This document shows positions 16,944 through 25,100 of a stretch of DNA of 64,000 nt, one piece after another. Every line of letters starts with the position of its first letter. Positions within the stretch are counted from its first letter, which is position 1. This DNA is from Ilyomonas sp963790435 (lineage in GTDB: Bacteria > Bacteroidota > Bacteroidia > Chitinophagales > Chitinophagaceae). Below the pieces are notes generated by a model, which did no database searches, was not told the DNA's origin, and was given only the letters and a program-made list of their open reading frames with translations. Where the stretch lies: contig CAWBOI010000001.1 of assembly GCA_963790435.1 (NCBI GenBank), forward strand, positions 248,001 through 312,000, in the 5' to 3' direction. Both the position numbers and the translations under genes were made by a program.

Positions 16944-19900
16944 TTACAAGGTACGTTTCACTTCTTCTTCCTCAAATGCAATAACCGTATCACCTACATT
17001 GATGTCGGCAAAATTCTTAATGGTTAAACCGCATTCGTAGCCGGTTGCTACTTCTTTTACATCATCTTTAAAACGCTTCAGGCTACCCAATTCTGCAAAA
17101 CCTCCCTCTGTTCTCGGATAGATCAAAATGCCATCGCGGAACAAACGGATTTTGCTGTCGCGGCGTATTTTACCATCGGTAACATAACAACCTGCAACTG
17201 TTGCTTTATCAAATTTATATACTTCACGAATTTCAACTGTCGCCACTTCTTTTTCCTGGATCTTCGGTTCCAGTAAGCCTTCCATCGCACTCTTCACTTC
17301 TTCGATAGCGTTGTAAATGATGGAGTACATTTTAATTTGCACGCCTTCGTTCTCTGCTAACCGGTTGGCCTGCGTGCTTGGACGAACGTTAAAACCAATC
17401 AAAATAGCATCCGATGCCGTAGCTAACAATACATCACTTTCTGAAATCTGACCCACAGCTTTGTGAACCACGTTTATTGCAATTTCTTCAGTTGATAATT
17501 TTTGCAATGAATCGCTCAACGCTTCTACCGAGCCATCCACATCACCTTTGATAATAACATTGAGTTCTTTAAAATTGCCCAATGCCAAACGACGGCCAAT
17601 TTCATCCAAAGTGATGTGTTTTTTCGCACGCAAACCTTGCTCGCGCGAAATTTGAGCGCGTTTGGTAGCTACTTCTTTCGCTTCGGCTTCATCGGCATAC
17701 ACCTTGAATTTTTCGCCGGCTTGCGGTGCACCGTTCAAACCTAAAATTTGTACCGGCGTTGAAGGCGGCGCTTCATTTACGCGTTGGTTACGCTCGTTGA
17801 ACATGGCTTTGATGCGGCCATAATTCTGGCCTGACACCAAAATATCTCCAATCTTTAATGTTCCATTCTGCACCAACACCGTTGCTACATAACCACGACC
17901 TTTATCAAGAGAAGCTTCAATAACGCTACCAGAAGCTTCTTTATCAGGACTGGCTTTGAGGTCTAATATTTCCGCTTCGAGCAATATTTTTTCAAGTAAA
18001 GCATCTACGTTCAAACCTTTCTTCGCACTCAGTTCCTGGCTTTGGTATTTACCGCCCCATTCTTCCACCAAAATATTCATTTGCGAAAGCTGTTCATAAA
18101 TTTTTTGTGGATTGGCACCGTCTTTATCTATTTTGTTGACAGCAAAAATCATAGGCACACCGGCTGCCTGCGCATGGCTGATGGCTTCTTTTGTTTGCGG
18201 CATCACAGCGTCGTCAGCAGCTACCACAATCACAGCAATATCGGTAACTTTTGCACCGCGCGCACGCATGGCTGTAAAGGCTTCGTGGCCCGGTGTATCT
18301 AAAAATGTGATGTGTTCTTCGGTAGGTAAAGTAACTTCATAAGCACCAATGTGCTGGGTGATGCCACCCGCTTCACCTGCCACCACATTGGCATTACGAA
18401 TGTAATCGAGCAGCGATGTTTTGCCGTGGTCAACATGGCCCATGATGGTAACAATCGGTGCACGTTTTTGTAAATCTTCATCTTCTTCAAACTCATCATC
18501 GTCATCCTCTTCATCTATATCATCCAATCCTAAAAATTCAACTTCATAACCAAATTCGCCGGCAACCAACTCAATTACTTCTGCATCCAAACGCTGATTG
18601 ATGGAAACCATAATACCAAGGCTCATACACTTGCTAATAACATCGGTAAAGTTCACATCCATCAGGTTAGCCAGTTCGCTAACGGTTACAAACTCAGTTA
18701 CCTGCAGCTTATTATCCTCACTTATATTACCCATGGCTTCGGCAGCTTCATGCCGTTTTTCGCGACGATGACGTGCCTTTAAGCTCTTGCCACGGCCCCC
18801 TTGTCCGGCCAGTTTTGCCTGCGTTTCGCGAATTTTATCCTGGATTTGTTTTTGGTCAATTTCTTTATCGTCCTGACGTTGAAACCTATCGTTCCGTCCA
18901 TGACCGGAGCCGGATTGACCACTTCTATTGTTGCCGGCATTGCGGTTGATTTGTATGCGAGGGCCGGTACTACCAGCAGCCTGTCCGGCTTTGTTTTGAA
19001 AAGCAGGACGATTAGCTCCTTGCTGGGCTGCATTGCCTTGCCCATTGGCATTAGCCCTTTGTGGCGTGATGTTGCGTTCGCGGTTAAAGGGTTGCTGACT
19101 TCCGTTTGCACCACCGCGCGCCTGCGGGTTAAAAGAAGTTTGTCCCTGCAGAGGGGCTTCGCCTTTTTTGTCAACCGGTATGCGTTTGCGTTTGCGTTTT
19201 TCATCCCGGGTAGAATGTTTGGGACGTGTATCACTATCAACCGGAAGATTGATTTTGCCTAATATTTTCGGACCTTCTATTTTCTCTGCTTTTATATTTT
19301 CAACAACCGGAGCCAGTTCTTGTGACTCAGGCTGTTCTTCTTGCTCCGGTTCTTCCTCCTCTACTGGTTGCATTTCTTCCTCTTCTACTTCAGGAGCCAC
19401 TACTACAGGTTCTTCCACAACTTCCGGTTCAGTTGGTTCTTCTTGTTTTGGCGCTACGTTTTTACGTGGACGTGTTGAAGAATCAATCGCAGATAAATCA
19501 ATTTTATCTACCACTTTAGGAGCTTCAATTTCCGGAGCTTCAATGCGAAGCATTTCCGGCTCAGTTGGTTCGATTTGTGAAACAACAGGCGCTTCTTCTA
19601 CTTCCATTTCTGGCTCAACAGGCACTACCAATTCGGGTTCTGGTTGTTTAGGCTCAGGTACAACAACGAGCTGCTGGGGTTGAGGTTCTTCCTTAGCAAC
19701 AGCAACAGGTTCGGCAATTTCCTCTTTGTGATGAGTTGTTTTTTTCTCGTCTCTTTTGATGCTGAGGTCCACATCTTCCCTGCGCGGTTTGCGCTCCGTT
19801 TGCGATTTAGGAATATCAACAAGGTCAGCTTTGTTTTTAGCTGTTTTATCGTTATGAAATTCCTGCTGCAAAGCACGATACATAGCTTCGTTCAGTTTTG

Positions 19901-20021
19901 CAGTAGGCTTTAGTTCATCACGATTGAATCCTTTGCCAACAAGAAAGTTCAACAAGGTATCCTGACCCACGTTAAACTCTTTTGCGGCGGCTAATAATCT
20001 CGGTAACTTCAGTTCTGACAT
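16944..20021 (-). CDS. infB: translation initiation factor IF-2
   Basis: A 1025-residue IF-2 that guides fMet-tRNA to the ribosome. In order: an N-terminal IF2_N-like helix (LPRLLAAAKEFNVG), a long disordered region rich in Glu/Pro/Val (about 90-260) and then in Gln/Asn/Gly/Arg (290-410), a second IF2_N domain (about 440-500), the GTPase domain with GHVDHGKT near 527, then domains II, III and C2. The acidic DDIDEEDDDDEFEEDED stretch precedes the G domain. Long low-complexity N-termini are usual in Bacteroidota IF-2. It follows nusA after an unusually large 359-base gap. Confidence 0.97.
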   Translation of the reverse strand: MSELKLPRLLAAAKEFNVGQDTLLNFLVGKGFNRDELKPTAKLNEAMYRALQQEFHNDKTAKNKADLVDIPKSQTERKPRREDVDLSIKRDEKKTTHHKEEIAEPVAVAKEEPQPQQLVVVPEPKQPEPELVVPVEPEMEVEEAPVVSQIEPTEPEMLRIEAPEIEAPKVVDKIDLSAIDSSTRPRKNVAPKQEEPTEPEVVEEPVVVAPEVEEEEMQPVEEEEPEQEEQPESQELAPVVENIKAEKIEGPKILGKINLPVDSDTRPKHSTRDEKRKRKRIPVDKKGEAPLQGQTSFNPQARGGANGSQQPFNRERNITPQRANANGQGNAAQQGANRPAFQNKAGQAAGSTGPRIQINRNAGNNRSGQSGSGHGRNDRFQRQDDKEIDQKQIQDKIRETQAKLAGQGGRGKSLKARHRREKRHEAAEAMGNISEDNKLQVTEFVTVSELANLMDVNFTDVISKCMSLGIMVSINQRLDAEVIELVAGEFGYEVEFLGLDDIDEEDDDDEFEEDEDLQKRAPIVTIMGHVDHGKTSLLDYIRNANVVAGEAGGITQHIGAYEVTLPTEEHITFLDTPGHEAFTAMRARGAKVTDIAVIVVAADDAVMPQTKEAISHAQAAGVPMIFAVNKIDKDGANPQKIYEQLSQMNILVEEWGGKYQSQELSAKKGLNVDALLEKILLEAEILDLKASPDKEASGSVIEASLDKGRGYVATVLVQNGTLKIGDILVSGQNYGRIKAMFNERNQRVNEAPPSTPVQILGLNGAPQAGEKFKVYADEAEAKEVATKRAQISREQGLRAKKHITLDEIGRRLALGNFKELNVIIKGDVDGSVEALSDSLQKLSTEEIAINVVHKAVGQISESDVLLATASDAILIGFNVRPSTQANRLAENEGVQIKMYSIIYNAIEEVKSAMEGLLEPKIQEKEVATVEIREVYKFDKATVAGCYVTDGKIRRDSKIRLFRDGILIYPRTEGGFAELGSLKRFKDDVKEVATGYECGLTIKNFADINVGDTVIAFEEEEVKRTL

Positions 20022-20380
20022 TCAGTGTTTTTATTTGTCGTCGCTGTTACATTCGTTTAATAACAGCGTTTTTATTTTTTGTAAAGTTTATACTTAAAAA
20101 ACTTTCGAGCAAATTATGTTTTGCTTTGTGTTTTCGTCTTCTTTTTAGTTTATCATTCCTTTTCTTTTCTGATTTATTATATTTACAATTGTTATAAAAT
20201 AAGGTGCAAAATTAACTCTTTACAAAGGTTAAACCGAATGATTAAGCCTATTTTCTCAAATCAATAAGAAACACCGAAACGGTTGCTGTTAAAGAAAAAC
20301 TTTTTAAATGGCGAACCATTAAAAAAGCGGTAAAAACAAACCTGGTTTTTCAATCTCATTTTTATCGTGAAAAACGAAGA
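20022..20380. other. long nusA-infB spacer
   Basis: This 359-base AT-rich gap within the rimP-nusA-infB block holds no gene. On the minus strand it has a possible -7 element TAATTTTG (plus-strand 20207-20214), but no TTTG at the proper distance. A GGTAAAAACAAAC variant of the dispersed motif lies near 20332. It may carry a second promoter for infB; I see no clear terminator after nusA. Confidence 0.4.
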
Positions 20381-21628
20381 TTAACCCCGATCAAATTCAG
20401 TTTGCAATACCTGGATCACATCGGCAATGGTTTCTTTTTCTAAATCAGTTCTGCGTTCCAGTTCTTCTGCACTTAAATTGAGCACGCTTCGTCCGGTATC
20501 GCATCCTACCCTCTTCAATTCATCAATAATCCAGGGCTCAATTTCATCGGCAAATTCATCCAAATCAATATCGTATTCTTCTTCCTGTCCTTCGTTTTCT
20601 CTAAACACATCAATATCAAAGCCCGTTAATTCCTGCGCCAGTTTGATGTTCACACCGCGTCTGCCAATAGCAAGCGAAACTTGGTCAGCTTTCAGATACA
20701 CGTCAGCTTGTTTTTGCTCTGTGTCTAAATTCATGTAGCTGATTTTTGCCGGCGTTAACGAACGTTGAATGAGCAATTGTACGTTCGATGTAAAGTTGAT
20801 AACATCAATGTTTTCATTCTTAAGTTCACGCACAATGCCATGGATACGGCTGCCTTTCATACCTACGCAAGCACCTACCGGATCAATGCGGTCATCGAAA
20901 CTTTCCACCGCTATTTTTGCCCGCTCGCCAGGTTCACGAACAATTTTGCGGATACTAATCAATCCGTCAAAGATTTCCGGCACTTCTATCTCCAATAGTT
21001 TTGCCAGAAATTCAGGTGCAGTGCGGCTTACAATGATAACAGGCGAACTGTTTTTTAAATCAACACGGCGAACAATGGCACGTATGTTTTCTCCTTTTTT
21101 AAAAAAGTCCTGCGGTATTTGCTCCGACTTTGGAAGAATCAATTCGTTGCCTTCTTCATCTAACAATAGCACTTCTTTTTTCCAAACCTGGTACACTTCC
21201 GCTGTGATGATTTCATTAATACGGTCGGCATATTTTTTTACCAGCACATTCTTTTTTAAATCAGAAATGCGGCTTGCCAAAGTTTGCTTTGCCGCAAGAA
21301 TGGCGCGTCTGCCAAAGTCTAAAATATCCATCTCCTGAAACAGTTCTTCGCCCACTTCAAAGTCGGGCTCAATTTTCACGGCTTCAGTGTATTCCACTTC
21401 AGCCAAAGGGTCCATCACTTCTCCATCTTCCACAATCATGCGGCGGCGGAAAATTTCAAGGTCACCTTTTTCGGCGTTTACAATCACATCGAAGTTTTCA
21501 TCGCTGCCAAATTTTTTGCGAAGCAATGTTTTAAATACATCTTCCACCACTTTCATCATGGTAGGACGGTCAATGTTTTCAGCATCTTTAAATTCCTGAA
21601 AAGCATCTATCAAGTTAATACTTGCCAT
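20381..21628 (-). CDS. nusA: transcription termination/antitermination factor NusA
   Basis: A 415-residue NusA. Domains in order: N-terminal RNA-polymerase-binding domain (about 1-130), S1 domain (about 135-200), and two KH domains (about 205-350, with VGMKGSRIHGIVREL and AIGRRGVNIKLAQEL as the two GxxG motifs). The short acidic C-terminus ends in a helix-hairpin-helix-like segment rather than the full E. coli AR repeats, typical of Bacteroidota. It binds RNA polymerase and nascent RNA to control pausing and termination. It lies 111 bases after rimP, with a repeat between them, in the conserved rimP-nusA-infB order. Confidence 0.96.
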   Translation of the reverse strand: MASINLIDAFQEFKDAENIDRPTMMKVVEDVFKTLLRKKFGSDENFDVIVNAEKGDLEIFRRRMIVEDGEVMDPLAEVEYTEAVKIEPDFEVGEELFQEMDILDFGRRAILAAKQTLASRISDLKKNVLVKKYADRINEIITAEVYQVWKKEVLLLDEEGNELILPKSEQIPQDFFKKGENIRAIVRRVDLKNSSPVIIVSRTAPEFLAKLLEIEVPEIFDGLISIRKIVREPGERAKIAVESFDDRIDPVGACVGMKGSRIHGIVRELKNENIDVINFTSNVQLLIQRSLTPAKISYMNLDTEQKQADVYLKADQVSLAIGRRGVNIKLAQELTGFDIDVFRENEGQEEEYDIDLDEFADEIEPWIIDELKRVGCDTGRSVLNLSAEELERRTDLEKETIADVIQVLQTEFDRG

Positions 21629-21658
21629 TTTCTGGTCTGTTTATGTTGTAGTTGAATA

Positions 21659-21730
21659 AGCTGCAAGCTATTGGCTATGCGCTACAAGTGAGTACAAAAA
21701 AATTTGCTTGTAGCTTGTAGCTAACGGCTT
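21659..21730. repeat. imperfect inverted repeat of the GCTTGTAGC type
   Basis: Arms 21659-21689 and 21707-21730 are imperfect complements built from repeated AGCTACAAG/CTTGTAGC units. They lie in the rimP-nusA spacer and would fold in the operon mRNA. A related AGCTTTGAGCTACGAG unit is at 56329-56355. Confidence 0.6.
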
Positions 21731-21739
21731 GAGACTATT

Positions 21740-22210
21740 TTAAAATTGTAGTTGAACGGTTGTTGTTTTTACTTTTTCAAACGGAATAACGGTTTGTTGC
21801 ATCGTCATTTTTTTGCCTTTCCCAATCGTTTCTTCCAGAATAAAATCGGCATCTGCCACGTGCAATAGCTTCCCGGTTCTTTGGGTTTCATCCAAAAAAA
21901 CCACTTCAATCATTCTACCAATGTTCTTTGTATATTGACGGTGCGATTTCAACGGTTCATCAACTCCTGGTGATGATACTTCCAGCGAAAATTCACCTTC
22001 GGGAAACAAATGCGCTTCTTCTATCAGCTTATAAATTTTTCTATTGAAAGAAACACATTTTTCAATGGGTAAACCGGCATCTCCATCCAAATAAAGTTTT
22101 ACATTATTGGTAGGCTTGATGCGCAACGACACCAAAAAAAATTGTGGTTCTTCTTTTAAAACCTCATTCACCAGCGACTCGATTGTTTGTAATTGTTCGG
22201 CTAACGTCAT
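21740..22210 (-). CDS. rimP: ribosome maturation factor RimP
   Basis: A 156-residue RimP needed for 30S subunit maturation. The N-terminal domain includes PTNNVKLYLDGDAGLPIEKC in short form, then the family core FSLEVSSPGVDEPLKS (about residues 77-92). The C-terminal SH3-like domain ends with IPFEKVKTTTVQLQF. It is first in the rimP-nusA-infB block and has a good promoter and a strong hairpin in its leader. Confidence 0.94.
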   Translation of the reverse strand: MTLAEQLQTIESLVNEVLKEEPQFFLVSLRIKPTNNVKLYLDGDAGLPIEKCVSFNRKIYKLIEEAHLFPEGEFSLEVSSPGVDEPLKSHRQYTKNIGRMIEVVFLDETQRTGKLLHVADADFILEETIGKGKKMTMQQTVIPFEKVKTTTVQLQF

Positions 22211-22223
22211 GTTATGATAACAG

Positions 22224-22250
22224 AGAAGGGAACGGCTTCCGTTCCCTTCT
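22224..22250 (-). promoter_or_regulatory. leader hairpin of the rimP operon
   Basis: A perfect 12-bp GC-rich stem (22224-22235 with 22239-22250) with a 3-base loop lies in the predicted 5' leader of rimP, between its promoter and ATG. It lacks a T-tract in the minus direction, so it is not a plain terminator. It could affect mRNA stability or bind a product of the operon; that is inference. Confidence 0.6.
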
Positions 22251-22266
22251 TCTCATTTTTCCTGTG

Positions 22267-22298
22267 CAAATATAAAAAATTAGTGGCAAGCATCCAAA
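22267..22298 (-). promoter_or_regulatory. promoter of the rimP-nusA-infB operon
   Basis: On the minus strand TTTG (22295-22298), a 20-base spacer, then TATATTTG (22267-22274). This is a near-ideal Bacteroidota -33/-7 pair giving a leader of roughly 50 bases. Confidence 0.75.
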
Positions 22299-22337
22299 TA
22301 TGCAACCTGTTAACCGTTTGTAAAAAACGAACTTGCT

Positions 22338-22371
22338 TTTGATTATGGCATAATATGCAGGGTTATCTTTG
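22338..22371 (+). promoter_or_regulatory. promoter of the DUF4834 gene
   Basis: TTTG (22338-22341), a 22-base spacer, then TATCTTTG (22364-22371). The -7 box ends only seven bases before the ATG at 22379, so the transcript would be leaderless or nearly so. Confidence 0.72.
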
Positions 22372-22378
22372 TAACATC

Positions 22379-22621
22379 ATGCAGTTAGGAGAACTTGTTT
22401 TTGCTATTTTTATCATTTACCTCATTTATAAATTGGTGTTCAATATTATTGTGCCGGTTGCAAAAGTATCCAACACCGTTCGTAACCGCGTGCAACAAAT
22501 GCAGCAAAACCAAACAACAAGCTCAACGTCCGCATCCAATACAGCAAACCCAACTTCGGCATCAAACAAAAAAGCCGGCAATAAGGATAACGAGTATATA
22601 GATTTTGAAGAAATTAAATAG
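22379..22621 (+). CDS. DUF4834 family small membrane protein
   Basis: An 80-residue protein with one N-terminal membrane helix (about 5-28: LVFAIFIIYLIYKLVFNIIVP in part), then a polar Gln/Thr/Ser/Asn-rich stretch and an acidic end YIDFEEIK. The helix plus the YIDFEEI ending is typical of DUF4834 proteins of Bacteroidota. Function is unknown. I choose the ATG at 22379 because the upstream ATG at 22355 lies inside the promoter. Confidence 0.82.
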   Translation: MQLGELVFAIFIIYLIYKLVFNIIVPVAKVSNTVRNRVQQMQQNQTTSSTSASNTANPTSASNKKAGNKDNEYIDFEEIK

Positions 22622-22680
22622 CCATTTTATTTTTGGAAGAATGGCAAAGGCTTCTATTTTTGCGTTCCTTTCAAAGAAAG

Positions 22681-22735
22681 CTTAACTCAGTCTGGCAGAG
22701 AAGTCCCAACACGTCGGGAAGGTGAGCGGTTCGAA
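22681..22735 (+). other. tRNA-like fragment upstream of tRNA-Ala
   Basis: The segment has a D-arm-like ACTCAGTCTGGCAGAG, a CCC/GGG anticodon-stem-like hairpin and a T-arm-like AGCGGTTCGAA that matches the following tRNA-Ala. There is no 3' half of the T stem or acceptor stem, and the loop lacks U33. It looks like a tRNA remnant or a truncated duplicate rather than a working tRNA. Confidence 0.45.
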
Positions 22736-22744
22736 ATAAATAAT

Positions 22745-22817
<73 letters not shown>

Positions 22818-22822
22818 CAGAT

Positions 22823-22857
22823 AAAAAAATCTTAGCAATGGGCTAAGATTTTTTTGT
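22823..22857 (+). terminator. terminator of tRNA-Ala
   Basis: A 14-bp perfect stem (22823-22836 with 22842-22855) with a 5-base loop; the right arm ends in seven T followed by GTTT. Confidence 0.88.
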
Positions 22858-22961
22858 TTACACAAGCCAAGGTTTTCATTTTCTTTTTTTATATGAATTG
22901 AAGTTTGTTTTTGTCTCTTTTTCTGGCGTTATTTTTTGTGATAAAATGAAAACAAAACACC

Positions 22962-23150
22962 ATGAAAAAAGGGAACAAAAAAGCTTCGCTCAAAAAAGTA
23001 AAAACAGCCAAATCCAAATCTTCACAACAAAAGAAAGATGATACAACCCTTCCTACTACCAACCCGTTTACCGGCGAAAAAACCGACATAACACAAGAAG
23101 ATTTGGAGAACATGGAAAAATGGAACGAAGCACAAACCGAACGGGATTGA
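22962..23150 (+). CDS. small lysine-rich hypothetical protein
   Basis: A 62-residue protein. The first ~30 residues are very basic (KKGNKKASLKKVKTAKSK), the middle has TNPFTGEKTDITQ and the end is acidic and helical (EDLENMEKWNEAQ). I do not recognise a named family; short proteins of this shape occur next to tRNA and housekeeping genes in this group. No signal peptide or cysteine. The basic half suggests nucleic-acid contact, but that is only a guess. It is convergent with the serine hydrolase gene. Confidence 0.55.
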   Translation: MKKGNKKASLKKVKTAKSKSSQQKKDDTTLPTTNPFTGEKTDITQEDLENMEKWNEAQTERD

Positions 23151-23180
23151 ATGAATAATAAACGTTTGTTTTTATTCATT
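23150..23180. terminator. bidirectional terminator-like hairpin
   Basis: AATGAATAA (23150-23158) pairs with TTATTCATT (23172-23180), with further TAAA/TTTG pairing inside and T-rich sequence on the plus side. It lies between convergent genes and overlaps the stop codon of the serine hydrolase. Confidence 0.6.
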
Positions 23181-24983
23181 TTTCTTAATCGCTTTAAACG
23201 TGCCATTGGGTTGAATGAACAACAGTTCTGTTACCTTACCGGCCGCATTGGCATTGAATTGCACCGTGTAGCCGCTTAAAATTTTGATGTTGAATTTGTC
23301 TTTGTCAACAGGCACCAATTCATACTCCGGTTGCCCTTGTATAAACACATATAAAACGCTGTCTGTTTTGATATACACTTTAGCCACAGCACCGGGTGCT
23401 AGTTCGTAATCACCTACATATTTTTTTAAGCTGTCTTTTGGTACTAGTTTCATTTCGGGTATTCTCTCAAAAACAATAGGTTTTATGCCACCTTCCAGTT
23501 CCATAATCAGGCTTTGAATGTTGCCAGTATTGTTCATGTCAAAACGTACAGGCGTTACCTCCGATGTATCAAAACCATGCTTGTTTTGTGCCATTAAATT
23601 GTAAATGTCAAACGTCTTATGTTTTAAATAAATAGGACGTAACGAATTAACTGCAAGCAAAGAATCGTGCACAACCTGCACATTCAGTTTGCCATATCCT
23701 TTGTTTTCAAAAACGCCGGTGTAATCCGTCAATTGATGTGTTGCAGCGTAAAGCGCAGCCGTGTCTTTCACCTTTGTTTTTTCAGCTTCTTTTGCCGCTT
23801 GTCTGGCTTTATGTTTTTCCTGGTCTAATTTGGTAGTCCAATCAACATACTTTAAGCCCAACAGCTTATCTGCAATCACGTTTCTTACGATGGAAGGAAC
23901 CGAAGAACCATCCTGGTTGCACAGCACCACAATGCCAATGCTATCGGTTGGAAAGAAAGAAGTGCTCGCGCTAAAGCCATCAATGTTACCACCATGCTCC
24001 ACGCGATAATGCCCGCGATAAGAAGACAAAAACCAGCCAAAACCATACGTAGCAAAATAAACATCAGGCTGTTCCGACGTAGGCAGTGCGCCGTTAATTA
24101 CCATCTGGCTGCTGATGGCTTCTGCCGTGTAACCGGCAGGTAAAATTTCAACGCCATTGTATTTGCCTCCATTGATCCAGGTCGTTACCCATTTCGCCAT
24201 GTCAATCACGCTGCTGGCAATGCTGCCCGCTGGTGCCATGCCATCAATTTTGTAGTAATTCAATTTGTCAATCAAACTATCTTTCCAAACTGAATAGCCA
24301 ACGGCAATGTCGGCCGTTTTCATCCAATCATCATAAGAAACAGTAGAACGCGACATGCCCAGTGGCTTGAAAATTTTTTCTTTGATATTTTCTTCCCAGC
24401 TTTTGCCCGTAAGCTTTTCGGTTACTACTCCCTGCAGCATAAACATAAAATTATTGTACTGCCAACGCTGGCGCAGGGGCGCCGAAGGTTCTAAATATTT
24501 AATGCGCTGCACTAAGCTATCACGGTTAGAAGTTGTAAAAAAGTACCACGACAAATCGTGCCGCGGCAAACCGGTGCGATGACACATCATATCGCGCAGC
24601 GTTACGTTGTTGTTTAAATCATTATTATAGAAATTTACTTCAGGCAGGTAAGTGCGAACCGTTTTGTCAAAATCAACCTTACCATCTTTGTTCAATAAAC
24701 CCAACAAACTTGCCGTGAACGCTTTGGTGCAACTGCCTATGGCAAATAGTGTGTTAGGCGTAACCGGCGTTTTGTTTTCATAGTCGCTGTAGCCAAAACC
24801 TTTGCTATAGATTACATTGTTTTTATCAACAACAGCCACTGCAAAACCAGCAGCTTTATTCGTTTTTAAAACACGCGCAAAGGCAGTATCCAAGCCAGTT
24901 AAGCGGGATGCAAGATTGGTTTGTTTTTGTGCAAATAATGTAGCGGAAAGAAAGATTGTGATGAAGAGAAAGATCGGTTTCAT
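23172..24983 (-). CDS. secreted serine hydrolase, class C beta-lactamase family
   Basis: A 603-residue protein with a signal peptide (to about residue 19, LFAQ). The beta-lactamase/transpeptidase domain spans roughly 30-370: S84-C-T-K87 (SxxK), a YNN motif near 177 (WQYNNF) and HGG (VEHGGNID). A DUF3471-like domain and a C-terminal beta domain follow (about 400-603). Such proteins are usually periplasmic peptidases or esterases of unknown substrate, not antibiotic resistance enzymes. The gene is monocistronic and convergent with the small basic protein. Confidence 0.88.
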   Translation of the reverse strand: MKPIFLFITIFLSATLFAQKQTNLASRLTGLDTAFARVLKTNKAAGFAVAVVDKNNVIYSKGFGYSDYENKTPVTPNTLFAIGSCTKAFTASLLGLLNKDGKVDFDKTVRTYLPEVNFYNNDLNNNVTLRDMMCHRTGLPRHDLSWYFFTTSNRDSLVQRIKYLEPSAPLRQRWQYNNFMFMLQGVVTEKLTGKSWEENIKEKIFKPLGMSRSTVSYDDWMKTADIAVGYSVWKDSLIDKLNYYKIDGMAPAGSIASSVIDMAKWVTTWINGGKYNGVEILPAGYTAEAISSQMVINGALPTSEQPDVYFATYGFGWFLSSYRGHYRVEHGGNIDGFSASTSFFPTDSIGIVVLCNQDGSSVPSIVRNVIADKLLGLKYVDWTTKLDQEKHKARQAAKEAEKTKVKDTAALYAATHQLTDYTGVFENKGYGKLNVQVVHDSLLAVNSLRPIYLKHKTFDIYNLMAQNKHGFDTSEVTPVRFDMNNTGNIQSLIMELEGGIKPIVFERIPEMKLVPKDSLKKYVGDYELAPGAVAKVYIKTDSVLYVFIQGQPEYELVPVDKDKFNIKILSGYTVQFNANAAGKVTELLFIQPNGTFKAIKKNE

Positions 24984-25100
24984 AGAAATAAAAGTTAGTT
25001 ATTGAAAACGAAAATAAAGCATTGTAAAAATGTGCAGTTATGGTTTACATTATAAAATAAGAAACAATTGCAACTGCTTTCGAAAAATGCCTGAAACCTT

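Noticed and set aside
19168..19683. A long Ser/Gly/Thr-rich frame on the plus strand opposite the infB N-terminus
   Set aside because: It is the antisense of the Glu/Pro/Val low-complexity part of IF-2, and its composition follows from that; no start or promoter supports it.
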